Below, piece by piece: positions 26,247 to 34,202 of a stretch of 34,202 nt of DNA. Position 1 is the stretch's first letter; each line of letters begins with the position of its first letter. Made by a program: the position numbers and the translations under genes. This stretch comes from Rubrobacter sp. (GTDB taxonomy: Bacteria; Actinomycetota; Rubrobacteria; Rubrobacterales; Rubrobacteraceae). The notes below the pieces were generated by a model. That model was not told the DNA's origin and did not search any database. It saw only the letters and a program-made list of their open reading frames with translations. The stretch is from the NCBI GenBank assembly GCA_016781775.1, contig JADDPR010000238.1, positions 1-34,202 of the forward strand, read 5' to 3'.

Positions 26247-28256
26247 TTAAGAGGCGACCTCCTGGAGTTGTCGCTCGAGGTCTTTGATCTCATCGCGGAG
26301 CTTCGCGGCGTACTCGAACTTGAGGTCCTCGGCGGCCTGCATCATCTCGGCCTCGAGGTCGGCGATAAGGGTGCGGAGCTCTCCTGGGTCGCGCGGGGCC
26401 TCGCGGGCGGCGCCTTTCTTGCGGTCGGCCTTGTAGAGGCCCCTCGCTTCGGCGGCGATAAGGATGTCCGAGACGCCCTTGCTTATCGTCCTCGGCTCGA
26501 TGCCGTTGCGCTCGTTGTAGGCTACCTGGATCTCCCGGCGGCGTTCCGTCTCCCCGATGGCCGCCTTCATGGAGTCCGTCATCCTGTCGGCGTACATGAT
26601 GACCCGGCCCTTCACGTTGCGGGCGGCGCGGCCGATGGTCTGGATCAGGGCGCGCTCCCCGCGCAGGAAGCCCTCCTTGTCGGCGTCGAGGATCGCGACG
26701 AGGGTGACCTCGGGCAGGTCGAGCCCCTCACGGAGCAGGTTGATGCCGACGAGCACGTCGAACTCACCCGTCCGCAGGCCCCGGATAATCTGGATCCGAT
26801 CCAACGTCTCTATGTTGGCGTGCATGTAGCGCGCCTTTACGTTGTGCTCCAGAAGGTAGTCCGTAAGGTCCTCGGCCATCTTGATGGTCAGCGTCGTGAT
26901 CAGGACCCGCTCGCCGTGCTCGACGCGAACCGCGACCTCGTTGAGGAGGTCGTCGATCTGGTTCTTTGTCGGCCGGACCTCGACCTCCGGATCCACGAGC
27001 CCGGTCGGGCGGATAATCTGCTCGACGATCTGCTCGGAGTGCTCGAGCTCCCACGGCCCCGGGGTCGCCGAGACGCAAACCATCTGGTTTGTCTTGAGCA
27101 GGAACTCCTCGAACTTGAGCGGCCGGTTGTCCAGAGCCGAGGGCAGCCTGAAGCCGAAGTCCACGAGCGTCGTCTTGCGGCTCCGGTCGCCCTTGTACAT
27201 CCCGCCGATCTGCGAGAGTGTGATGTGCGACTCGTCCACGAACGTCACGTAGTCGTCCGGAAAGTAGTCCAGCAGCGTGAACGGCGTCGAGCCCGGCGGC
27301 CGACCGTCCATGTGCCGCGAGTAGTTCTCGATCCCGGAGGTGTATCCGAGCTCCCGGATCATCTCCAGATCGTAGAGCGTGCGCTGCCTGAGACGATACG
27401 CCTCCAGGACCTTGCCCTCACGCTCCAGCTCCGCGTACCGCTCGTCGAGCTCCGCTTCGATGTTCTGGATCGCGACCTGCAGTCGATCCTCGTTCGTCAC
27501 GAAGTGGCTCGCGGGATAAATCGCGAGCACTTTCTCCTCCCTCAAGACCTCGCCGGTCAGCGGGTCGACCTCGGAGATCCCCTCGACCTCGTCCCCGAAG
27601 AACGAGACCCGGTAGACCGTATCCTGGTACGCCGGATGCACCTCCAGCACGTCACCGCGCACCCGGAAGGTGCCGCGCGCGAGCTGGTAGTCGTTTCTGG
27701 TGTACTGGATCTTGACGAGCCCCCTTAAGACGTCGTCCAGGTCGTACAATCCGCCCTCCTCGAGGAGCACCATCTTGTCCCGGTACTCCTCCGGGGAACC
27801 GAGGCCGTAGATCGCCGAGACGCTCGCCACCACGATAACGTCGCGCCGCGTGAACAGGCTGCTCGTCGTCGAGTGCCTGAGGCGGTCGATGTCCTCGTTG
27901 ATCTGGGCGTCCTTCTCGATAAAGGTATCCGTGCGGGGTACGTATGCCTCGGGCTGGTAGTAGTCGTAGTACGAGACGAAGTACTCGACGGCGTTGTTCG
28001 GGAAGAACTCGGCGAACTCGTTGGCGAGCTGCGCCGCGAGGGTCTTGTTGTGCGCGATGATGAGCGCCGGCCGTCCGATCTGCTCGATGGTCTTCGCCAT
28101 CGTGTAGGTCTTGCCGCTCCCCGTGACCCCGAGCAGCGTCTGGGCCTTCATCCCGGCATCCAGACCGGAGGAGAGCTGCTCTATAGCCCTGGGCTGGTCG
28201 CCGGTCGGCATGTACTCACTGTTTACCTTGAAGTTATTCTGCGTCGAGTTCTCCAC
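26247..28256 (-). CDS. uvrB: Excinuclease ABC subunit B
   Basis: UvrB is the central helicase-like subunit of nucleotide excision repair. It verifies damage and recruits UvrC. The 669-residue product has Walker [13 protein letters not shown], the beta-hairpin [17 protein letters not shown] that threads the strand, the DEAD-like [15 protein letters not shown], helicase motifs VSATPG and QTIGRAARN, and a C-terminal UVR motif ([18 protein letters not shown]) for UvrC contact. I chose GTG 28256 ([15 protein letters not shown]) because AGGTG lies 7 bases upstream and the family begins here. The longer in-frame extension to 28352 crosses the probable promoter. uvrB downstream of coaE matches actinobacterial gene order. 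Confidence 0.96.
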   Translation of the reverse strand: MENSTQNNFKVNSEYMPTGDQPRAIEQLSSGLDAGMKAQTLLGVTGSGKTYTMAKTIEQIGRPALIIAHNKTLAAQLANEFAEFFPNNAVEYFVSYYDYYQPEAYVPRTDTFIEKDAQINEDIDRLRHSTTSSLFTRRDVIVVASVSAIYGLGSPEEYRDKMVLLEEGGLYDLDDVLRGLVKIQYTRNDYQLARGTFRVRGDVLEVHPAYQDTVYRVSFFGDEVEGISEVDPLTGEVLREEKVLAIYPASHFVTNEDRLQVAIQNIEAELDERYAELEREGKVLEAYRLRQRTLYDLEMIRELGYTSGIENYSRHMDGRPPGSTPFTLLDYFPDDYVTFVDESHITLSQIGGMYKGDRSRKTTLVDFGFRLPSALDNRPLKFEEFLLKTNQMVCVSATPGPWELEHSEQIVEQIIRPTGLVDPEVEVRPTKNQIDDLLNEVAVRVEHGERVLITTLTIKMAEDLTDYLLEHNVKARYMHANIETLDRIQIIRGLRTGEFDVLVGINLLREGLDLPEVTLVAILDADKEGFLRGERALIQTIGRAARNVKGRVIMYADRMTDSMKAAIGETERRREIQVAYNERNGIEPRTISKGVSDILIAAEARGLYKADRKKGAAREAPRDPGELRTLIADLEAEMMQAAEDLKFEYAAKLRDEIKDLERQLQEVAS

Positions 28257-28677
28257 GCGTAAACACCTGTGCCCTCTCCGGATACCTCGCCCACGAAGGA
28301 GAGATCTTCCTCCCTCACCGTTCGAGTATACGACAGAGTCGGCGGCTTTCACCGATCAAAAGCCACCCGACCCCCACGCGAAAAGCATGCCTACAAACCT
28401 CCAAATGTCCGACCGGCGCCACCCCAGACAAGCGGGATGGTGCCTCTCCCGAGGGCAGTAGGCAAAGCGTCAACATGCTTCAGAACGGTTATGCGGCCTG
28501 GTTCGCGGGGGCGACGCCGTAGACGCGAACCGCGGCTATGAACGTCGGCTGAACCTCGTGGCCCGGAGACGTTGCGGGTCGCCGGCCACGTGCCCTTCCG
28601 CTGCCCGACGTGCGGTCTTGCATCCCCCATCGTAGAGCTTACACCAGGGTGCGACCACCCAGCTACGGACAGGCGCG
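28257..28677. other. Spacer between the transglycosylase and uvrB
   Basis: This 421-base stretch holds the uvrB promoter and leader, plus a hairpin GGTTCGCG/CGCGAACC (28500-28531, 8-bp stem) that may end the upstream transcript. A minus-strand mini-ORF at 28356-28388 (GGAGG 9 bases upstream, ten codons, MLFAWGSGGF) lies just before the uvrB -10. I see no other gene, tRNA or known structured RNA. Confidence 0.4.
28325..28330 (-). promoter_or_regulatory. -10 element of uvrB
   Basis: TATACT on the minus strand gives a predicted start near 28318 and a leader of about 60 bases with an AGGTG ribosome site. The surrounding octamer CGTATACT is identical to that at the uvrA start. No good -35 was found. 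Confidence 0.45.
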
Positions 28678-29292
28678 TTACCCGGTCAGGTCGGGTCCGT
28701 AAAGCTCCGCATACGCATTCCGGGCCTCCGACACGCTCGTAACGTATTCGCGGGTCTCCTGGAACGGTATCTCCTCGGGGATCGAGCGTCCCTCGGCCAG
28801 CCACGAATCCACCTGGCCCTCGCCGGAGTTGTACGCCGCGAGCGCCAGCGTCTCGTCCCCGTCGTACCGGCCCCGAAGATAGTTCAGGTACCAGGCACCC
28901 ATCCGGACGTTCGTCGCGGGCTCCCTGTGGTCGCCGGTTATGCCGCTTCGCGAGGAGATGAACGCGGCCGTATCGGGCAGCACCTGCATGAGCCCGTAGG
29001 CCCCCTGCGAGGACTGGGCGTCGGGATCGTAGCGGCTCTCGACGTAGACCACGCCGGCCACCAACGTCGGCTCCAGGCCCTGCTCCGCCGCCGCCGCGCG
29101 TATCTCTTCTTCGTATCTCAGTGGATGCAAGGCCTTCTGCACGACACCGGGTGCCCGCAGAAGGAGCGGCAGCGCGAGAAGCAAGATGGAGAGGAGGATC
29201 AACCACGGGACCACGCGACGGCGGCGCTCGCGCGAGCGCCCATAGTACCGTTTACCCTTCTTCGCCCTCGTGCCCGTGCCGACCACTCCCAC
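28678..29292 (-). CDS. Lytic transglycosylase (SLT domain)
   Basis: This is a membrane-anchored murein-cleaving enzyme acting outside the cytoplasm. The basic N-terminus (RSRERRRR) is followed by one membrane helix (VVPWLILLSILLLALPLLL), then a GH23/Slt70-type domain with catalytic E in VVYVESRYDP, QSSQGAYGLMQVLP and AAYNSGEGQV. The family hydrolyses the MurNAc-GlcNAc bond to a 1,6-anhydro product. The start is uncertain: GTG 29292 (204 residues) has an AGAGGG-like site 6 bases upstream, while GTG 29286 and ATG 29349 (223 residues) are alternatives. All overlap the end of coaE (by about 35 to 98 bases). It lies between coaE and uvrB. Confidence 0.87.
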   Translation of the reverse strand: MGVVGTGTRAKKGKRYYGRSRERRRRVVPWLILLSILLLALPLLLRAPGVVQKALHPLRYEEEIRAAAAEQGLEPTLVAGVVYVESRYDPDAQSSQGAYGLMQVLPDTAAFISSRSGITGDHREPATNVRMGAWYLNYLRGRYDGDETLALAAYNSGEGQVDSWLAEGRSIPEEIPFQETREYVTSVSEARNAYAELYGPDLTG

Positions 29293-29866
29293 CCCGAACC
29301 CTCTCGAAGAGCCCCTCCGCTTGCCCCCTGAGTTTACCGAGGTCGCCATCGTTTTCCACCACCACGTCGGCCCGACGGGCCTTCTCCTCCTGCGGAAGCT
29401 GGCGGGCCTCGATCGCCCGGCGCTGATCCTCGCCCATCCCGCGCTCCGCCGCCCACGTCTTCCGTCGCTCCTCCGGCGCCGTAACCGCGACGGTGAGGTC
29501 GAACTGCCCGCTCCGCTCCCCCTCGAAGAGGAGCGGTATCTCGGCGACAAAGACCTCCGCGCCCGATAGGGCGACCCTTCGGTCCGTCTCCTCGCGCACC
29601 AACGGGTGCAGGATGTCCTCCAGGTCCTTGAGGGCCTCCGGGTCGCCGAAGACCACCCGGGCGAGCGCCCGCCGGTCGATGCCGCCGTCCCCGCCCCTCA
29701 CCCCCTCGCCGAAACGCTCAGAGATCCTCCCGATCGTCTTCTCGTCGCCGGCGAGCAATTCGTGTACGAGCCCGTCGGCCGAGACGGTCTCGGCGCCGAG
29801 CTCACCAAGGATTCGGACGAAGGTGCTCTTGCCACAGGCGAGGGGGCCGGTGACCGCGATGGTCAC
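29252..29866 (-). CDS. coaE: Dephospho-CoA kinase
   Basis: The enzyme performs the last step of coenzyme A synthesis, phosphorylating the 3'-OH of dephospho-CoA in the cytosol. The 204-residue product has a P-loop GPLACGKST (7-15), slightly divergent from the usual GGIGSGKS, then VSADGLVHELL, the CoA-domain stretch LHPLVR and EIPLLFEG. The C-terminal tail is rich in G, H and E. GTG 29866 is the only start that keeps the P-loop intact and has GAGGGG upstream, but both lie in a 16-bp inverted repeat (29840-29876). It follows rpsA by 38 bases and overlaps the transglycosylase gene. polA-rpsA-coaE is the normal actinobacterial order. Confidence 0.93.
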   Translation of the reverse strand: MTIAVTGPLACGKSTFVRILGELGAETVSADGLVHELLAGDEKTIGRISERFGEGVRGGDGGIDRRALARVVFGDPEALKDLEDILHPLVREETDRRVALSGAEVFVAEIPLLFEGERSGQFDLTVAVTAPEERRKTWAAERGMGEDQRRAIEARQLPQEEKARRADVVVENDGDLGKLRGQAEGLFERVRGGSGRHGHEGEEG

Positions 29867-29876
29867 CGGCCCCCTC
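29840..29876 (-). promoter_or_regulatory. Perfect 16-bp inverted repeat over the coaE start
   Basis: On the plus strand GAGGGGGCCGGTGACC (29840-29855), a 5-base loop and GGTCACCGGCCCCCTC (29861-29876). On the minus strand the first arm contains the coaE ribosome site (GAGGGG) and the GTG start; the second arm is made of codons 4-9. The hairpin starts 28 bases past the rpsA stop, so it could act as an rpsA terminator, a coaE translational block, or both. No T-run follows. Confidence 0.7.
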
Positions 29877-29904
29877 TTGGGCTCGCTATTCGTAGGGGCC
29901 GAAG

Positions 29905-31263
29905 CTACTCACGATCCCCGAGGTCGAGGTCGGAGAGCTTGTCGAAGGCGCCGGTCCTGAGGCCGTCGCCGACCCGGTCCTGCCTGTCGCGCCCGCCCCG
30001 GTCGCGGTCGCCACGGCCGCCGCCACGGTCGCCGCGCGGCTCGAAGTCGCGGCGGAAGCGGTCCTCGCGGCGCGGACGCTCGGGACGGTCGCCCCCACCG
30101 CTCTCCTCGCCCCGGTCGGCACGCTCCGGACGATCGGCACGCTCCTCGCGCTCCTCCTTCTTCGGACGGAGGGAGAGGGAGAGGCGGCGCCGCTTCGCAT
30201 CCACGTCGATGATGCGGGCGTCCACCTCGTCGCCGCTACGTACGATCTCGTCCGGCGTCTCCACGTGGTGCTCGGCGAGCTCGGAGATGTGGATGAGGCC
30301 CTCGACACCCTCGGCGACCTCGACGAACGCGCCGAAGGAGACGAGCTTGGTGACGCGGCCCTGGATCTGCTCGCCGACGTTGACCCGCTCGACGATCTCC
30401 TGCCACGGGTCCTTGCGGGTCTGCTTGAGGCCCAGAGAGATCCTCTCGCGGTCACGGTCGACTTCCAGGACCTTGACCTTGACCTTCTCGCCGACCTCGA
30501 CGACCTCGCTCGGATGGTCCACGTGGTTCCAGGAGAGCTCGGAGATGTGTATGAGGCCGTCGATCCCCTCGAGGTCGACGAACGCGCCGAAGTCCACGAG
30601 GTTGGAGACGACACCCTCGATGGTGTCCCCTTCCTGGAGCTCCGTGAGGATGCGGTGACGCTCCTCCTTGCGCTCCTCCTCGAGGACCGCCCTGCGGCTC
30701 AACACCACGTTGTTGCGGCTCCGGTTAAGCTCGATGACCTTGCACTCGAGCTTCTGGCCGAGGAAGGCGTCCAGGTTGCGCACCCGGCGGATGTCCACGA
30801 GGCTCGCCGGGAGGAAGCCGCGAAGGCCGATGTCCAGGATCAGACCGCCCTTCACCACCTCGATGACCGGGCCCTCGACGGTGCGCTGCTCGGAGTGGGC
30901 CTCCTCGATGCGCTTCCACGCCTTCTCGAAGGCGGCCCGCTTGGCCGAGAGGATCAGACGCCCGTCGGCGTCCTCCTTCTGCAGGACCAGCGCCTCGACG
31001 TGCTGCCCGAGCTCCACGATGTCGTGAGGGTCGGCGCCCTTACGGATGGAGAGCTCGTTGGACGGTATGAGGCCCTCGGACTTGTAGCCGATATCCACGA
31101 GGACTTCGTCCTTGTCGATACGCACGACGTCGCCTTCGACGATGTCGCCGTCCTTGAAGTCGATGAGTACTGCCTCGTCAACGGGAACGATCTCCCCGTT
31201 CTCTTCTTTGAAGAAGTCCCTCATCGTCAGCGTGCGGGACAAGTTCTCGGTGGTATTAGCCAT
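29905..31263 (-). CDS. rpsA: 30S ribosomal protein S1
   Basis: S1 binds mRNA on the small ribosomal subunit and aids initiation. From ATG 31263 the product is 452 residues with four S1 RNA-binding domains (about 38-105, 123-188, 207-276 and 292-362; the last two show DFGAFVDL and SFGAFVEV and GLIHISEL), as usual in actinobacteria. A tail from about 370 to 452 is very rich in R, D, E and G (RREDRFRR, GDRGGGRGDRDRGGRDRQDR). The ribosome site is AAGGAAAG, 10 bases upstream. A TATAAT hexamer lies about 38 bases upstream of the start. An in-frame ATG farther upstream sits on the promoter and is unlikely. Confidence 0.95.
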   Translation of the reverse strand: MANTTENLSRTLTMRDFFKEENGEIVPVDEAVLIDFKDGDIVEGDVVRIDKDEVLVDIGYKSEGLIPSNELSIRKGADPHDIVELGQHVEALVLQKEDADGRLILSAKRAAFEKAWKRIEEAHSEQRTVEGPVIEVVKGGLILDIGLRGFLPASLVDIRRVRNLDAFLGQKLECKVIELNRSRNNVVLSRRAVLEEERKEERHRILTELQEGDTIEGVVSNLVDFGAFVDLEGIDGLIHISELSWNHVDHPSEVVEVGEKVKVKVLEVDRDRERISLGLKQTRKDPWQEIVERVNVGEQIQGRVTKLVSFGAFVEVAEGVEGLIHISELAEHHVETPDEIVRSGDEVDARIIDVDAKRRRLSLSLRPKKEEREERADRPERADRGEESGGGDRPERPRREDRFRRDFEPRGDRGGGRGDRDRGGRDRQDRVGDGLRTGAFDKLSDLDLGDRE

Positions 31264-31300
31264 GTAGCAGTTGCTTTCCTTCTCTTTGTTTGCAAATTTC

Positions 31301-31306
31301 ATTATA
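31301..31306 (-). promoter_or_regulatory. -10 element of rpsA
   Basis: A perfect TATAAT on the minus strand predicts a start near 31294 and a leader of about 31 bases containing AAGGAAAG. No good -35 is seen. The region from polA's end (31359) to rpsA (31263) holds only this promoter. Confidence 0.55.
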
Positions 31307-31358
31307 CAGGATGCGGGAGGGGTCGATTCTCCCACGAATGCCTCGTATTACATCACGC

Positions 31359-33866
31359 TCACCCCGCGGACCACGGCTCTACCCGGCCCCACCGATCCCC
31401 GACCTTCACCTCGACCTCGAGCGGCGGGTGCAGATCGTACGCGGCGACCATACTCTCGGCGGCGAGACGGGCAACCTCGTCCACCCTATCCTCGTCTACG
31501 TCGAAGACGAGCTCGTCGTGGACCTGCATGAGCATGTCCGCGCCCAGGGCACGCAGCCTCGGCTGAAGGTCGATCATCGCGACCTTGATGATGTCGGCCG
31601 CCGTCCCCTGCACCCGCGCGTTGAACGCGACCCGCTCCCCGAGTTTGCGGACGTTCTTGTTGGGGTTCTTGAGCTCCGGCACGTACCTCCTGCGCCCGAA
31701 GAGCGTCGTCGAGTACCCCGTCTCCTCCGCCTCGGCGATGGTGCCCTCCATAAACTGCGTGACCCTCGGGTAGCGCTCGAGGTAGCGCTTGATGTACCGC
31801 TCGGCCTCCGCCGGGTGGACGTTCCCGAGCCGTGAGGCGAGCCCGAAGCCCGAGATCCCGTACAAAATCCCGAAGTTGACCATCTTCGCCCTACGCCTGA
31901 GCTCCGGCGTCACGCTCTCGAGGCGCACGTCGAAGACCTCGGAGGCGGTGCGGGTATGGACGTCCTCCCCGGTCGTGAACGACTGGACGAGCGCCGGCTC
32001 CCCGGTCATGTGCGCGAGGATCCTCAGCTCGATCTGTGAGTAGTCCGCGACGACGAGCCTGCGGCCGGAGGACGACGTAAACGCATCCCGGATGCGGGCG
32101 CCGAGCTCCGTCCGGATGGGGATGTTCTGGAGGTTCGGCGAGTCGCTGGAGATGCGCCCGGTCGCGGTGGTGGTCTGGTTGAGGCGCGTGTGGATGCGAC
32201 CGTCCTCCCGGATAAGCCCGACTAGACCGTCGATGTACGTACCCTGGAGCTTCGCGAGCTCGCGGTAGGTGACTATCTTCTCCGCGATCGTGAAGCCCTG
32301 GGTCGCGAGCTGCTGCAAGACCTTCGCGTCGGTCGAGTATCCGGTCTTCGTCTTGCGGGTCGGCGGGATGCTCATCTCCTCGAAGAGGACCTCCCCGAGC
32401 TGCTTTGGGGAGCCGATGTTGAACGGGTGGCCGACCTCCTCGAAGATCTCGGCCTGAAGGCTCTCGATCCTGCCTTCTATCTCCTCCCCTACCTCCTTCA
32501 GGGTCGAGACGTCGACGGGCATCCCGATCTCCTCCATCTCACCGAGAACGTCCGCGAGCGGCAGCTCCACGTCGTAGTAGAGCTGCGCCAGGCCCATCTC
32601 CCTGAGCTCCTCGTCGAGCCTCGGCGAGAGGGCGCGTATCTGCGCCGCACGCCGCGCGGCCTCGCGCACCCCGAGGTCTTCGTGCTCGACGTCGACCTCC
32701 GCGAGGCCCCGAGGACCGGCGAGGGAATCGATGTCGTAGCTCCCGAGGCCCGGCTTCACGAGGTAGCCGGCGAGGTACGTGTCGAAGGCCGCCCCCCTTA
32801 TACCGAGCCCCTTGGCGTCGTGCACCTTCAAGGTCCCCTCGGGTACGCCGTCCACGAGGTATACCTCGTCGTCCTCCACCGCAACGCACCAGCGCCCGTC
32901 GCCCACCGGCGCGGCCGCTGCTGGCTCGAAGGAGAGCTCCGCAGGTTCTTCCGTGACGCGGACCTCCAGCCTCTCGGGTACGGGCATCTCCTCGCCGCCG
33001 GCGACCGGGAGGCCGGCGAGACGGGGTTCGAGGCTCCGGAACTCGTAGCGGCGGAAGACGTCGCGAACTTCGGGCTTGACCCCCTCGAAGCGCAGGGTAT
33101 CGGCGTCGAACTCGGCGGGCGCGTCGAAGCGCATCCTGGCGAGCGAGAGCGAGATGAAGGCGAGGTCGCGCCCTTCTTCCAGCTTGCCGCGCGTCCCCTT
33201 GGCCTTCACGCCGTCCAGGTTCTCGTAGAGGTTCTCGACCGTCCCGAAAAGCTGGAGAAGGTTCGCGGCCCCCTTCGGCCCGATCCCCTTCACGCCGGGG
33301 ATGTTGTCCGACGGGTCCCCGACGAGGGCCTTGTAGTCCGGGATCTGCTCCGGCTTCACCCCGTACTCCTCGACGACCTCGTCGTAGCCGTACTCCTTCG
33401 TCTCGGAGACACCGCGGGTCGTGCGCATAACCTTCACCTTGCCGTCGACGAGCTGCATGGCATCCTGGTCGCCGGTCACGATAAGGAGCTTCTCGACCTC
33501 GTCGGGGACGCGTTTGGAGAGGGTCGCGAGGACGTCGTCGGCCTCGAACCCCTCGGCGCGTATCGCCGGGATGTTCATCGCCGCGAGGATCTCGTCGAGG
33601 TGCGTCAACTGGACCTTGAGCTCCTCGGGCATCGACGAGCGCTGCGCCTTGTACTCGGGGTAGACCTCGAGCCTGAAAGTAGGCTTACCGCTATCCCACA
33701 CGACGCCGAGGCCGGTATCCTCATCTTCGCCCAGGATCTTCAAGATCATGCTCGTGAAGCCATACAGGGCGTTCGCCGGGAGGCCGGAGGAGGTGGTTAT
33801 GCTCTGCGGCAAGGCGTAGAACGCCCTGTAGAGCAAGGAAAACCCGTCGATGAGATAGACACGCAC
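31359..33866 (-). CDS. polA: DNA polymerase I
   Basis: Pol I fills gaps in excision repair and replaces Okazaki primers. The 835-residue product has the 5'-3' nuclease (about 1-285: LIDGFSLLYRAFY, FEADDVLATL, IVTGDQDAMQ, GDPSDNIPGVKGIGPKGA) and a polymerase domain with motif A DYSQIELR, the O-helix RRRAKMVNFGILYG and motif C QVHDELVF. The middle 3'-5' exonuclease region (about 290-440) is short and lacks the DTET-type metal motif; the equivalent stretch reads VAVEDDEVYLVD, so proofreading is probably absent, as in many Gram-positive Pol I enzymes. GTG 33866 has TATAAT 8 bases upstream, suggesting a leaderless mRNA. polA-rpsA-coaE is conserved actinobacterial order. Confidence 0.96.
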   Translation of the reverse strand: MRVYLIDGFSLLYRAFYALPQSITTSSGLPANALYGFTSMILKILGEDEDTGLGVVWDSGKPTFRLEVYPEYKAQRSSMPEELKVQLTHLDEILAAMNIPAIRAEGFEADDVLATLSKRVPDEVEKLLIVTGDQDAMQLVDGKVKVMRTTRGVSETKEYGYDEVVEEYGVKPEQIPDYKALVGDPSDNIPGVKGIGPKGAANLLQLFGTVENLYENLDGVKAKGTRGKLEEGRDLAFISLSLARMRFDAPAEFDADTLRFEGVKPEVRDVFRRYEFRSLEPRLAGLPVAGGEEMPVPERLEVRVTEEPAELSFEPAAAAPVGDGRWCVAVEDDEVYLVDGVPEGTLKVHDAKGLGIRGAAFDTYLAGYLVKPGLGSYDIDSLAGPRGLAEVDVEHEDLGVREAARRAAQIRALSPRLDEELREMGLAQLYYDVELPLADVLGEMEEIGMPVDVSTLKEVGEEIEGRIESLQAEIFEEVGHPFNIGSPKQLGEVLFEEMSIPPTRKTKTGYSTDAKVLQQLATQGFTIAEKIVTYRELAKLQGTYIDGLVGLIREDGRIHTRLNQTTTATGRISSDSPNLQNIPIRTELGARIRDAFTSSSGRRLVVADYSQIELRILAHMTGEPALVQSFTTGEDVHTRTASEVFDVRLESVTPELRRRAKMVNFGILYGISGFGLASRLGNVHPAEAERYIKRYLERYPRVTQFMEGTIAEAEETGYSTTLFGRRRYVPELKNPNKNVRKLGERVAFNARVQGTAADIIKVAMIDLQPRLRALGADMLMQVHDELVFDVDEDRVDEVARLAAESMVAAYDLHPPLEVEVKVGDRWGRVEPWSAG

Positions 33867-34202
33867 TTCGCAAGATTATACCTCAGGTCCGGCACGACGC
33901 GGAGGCACGCTTCTTCCCTCCATCTGGCCGAAAATAGTCCTGCTCTCCCAACCGCCCGACCCGCTACCACGGACGGCAACCTCCCCAAAACCCGATCCGA
34001 GACCTGTACCCAAACCTTGCCACAAACGGTTATCGAAACGTGCCGAACAATTTGCGTTACGGGCGAGGGAAAGCACCGATGGAGACGCGCCCTGGTCACA
34101 CCGGAAGGAGCCGGCGACTCCTCGTATTCGCGAACGCTCCGAGTTGCCGATGCCTCGACCGCGTTGGGGTTCGGTAACACCTAAATCCTTCGTTCGGGGC
34201 AG
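33867..34202. other. Right-end region without recognised genes
   Basis: Apart from the polA promoter at its left edge, this stretch shows no supported coding region, tRNA-like cloverleaf or strong hairpin. The open frames here lack ribosome sites and read like shuffled GC-rich sequence. It is probably the spacer upstream of polA, possibly with the edge of a gene lying beyond the window. Confidence 0.4.
33875..33880 (-). promoter_or_regulatory. -10 element for leaderless polA transcript
   Basis: A perfect TATAAT on the minus strand is separated from the polA GTG by 8 bases, with no Shine-Dalgarno. The -35 zone has no good match. Confidence 0.5.

Noticed and set aside
17938-28360. LexA/SOS boxes at uvrA and uvrB
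   Set aside because: I found no GAAC-N4-GTTC or close palindrome in either promoter region. Only a CGAAC half-site lies after the uvrB -10.

Overview
The window is a stretch of GC-rich chromosome from a deep-branching actinobacterium, most likely Rubrobacter or a close relative. The reasons are the codon use (very GC-rich, with many GTG and TTG starts), the presence of whiA, and the gene order. Two conserved actinobacterial blocks are joined here on the minus strand: polA-rpsA-coaE-(transglycosylase)-uvrB, and uvrC-rapZ-yvcK-whiA-gap-pgk-tpiA-secG. A glutathionyl-hydroquinone reductase inside the second block also fits Rubrobacter, which I recall as one of the few actinobacteria reported to make glutathione. 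The genus is inferred and was not tested by a search.

Layout, left to right. 105-3522 (minus): lower glycolysis gap-pgk-tpiA, then secG. 3612-7549 (minus): rapZ, a glutathionyl-hydroquinone reductase, yvcK and whiA. 7745-9586 (minus): uvrC. 9725-12026 (minus): a type I phosphodiesterase-family protein whose gene overlaps one for a six-helix membrane protein. 12272-14767 (plus): an 831-residue PAS-PAS-LOV-GGDEF-EAL protein, probably a blue-light-responsive c-di-GMP enzyme. 15046-17937 (minus): uvrA. 18070-21796 (plus): a PucR/CdaR-type regulator, a 547-base gap without a recognisable gene, and an Amt ammonium transporter followed by two strong hairpins. 21917-23892 (plus): a small PH-like protein, then a clear TPP riboswitch ahead of an SDR oxidoreductase and a BluB-type 5,6-dimethylbenzimidazole synthase. 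23889-26095 (minus): a NarL-type response regulator and its membrane histidine kinase. 26247-33866 (minus): uvrB, a lytic transglycosylase, coaE, rpsA and polA.

How the genes fit together. All three nucleotide-excision-repair subunits (uvrA, uvrB, uvrC) and the repair polymerase polA lie within about 26 kb on one strand, although each seems to have its own promoter. gap, pgk and tpiA are consecutive glycolytic steps. rapZ, yvcK and whiA form a conserved cluster linked to cell-envelope and carbon control. The most unusual unit is the thiamin-sensing riboswitch placed over an SDR plus a cobalamin lower-ligand synthase, which suggests a link between thiamin status and B12 ligand (or flavin) chemistry. 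Several minus-strand genes have a near-consensus -10 hexamer 7-9 bases upstream of the start codon, implying leaderless or almost leaderless mRNAs. I found no tRNA, rRNA, CRISPR array or insertion sequence.
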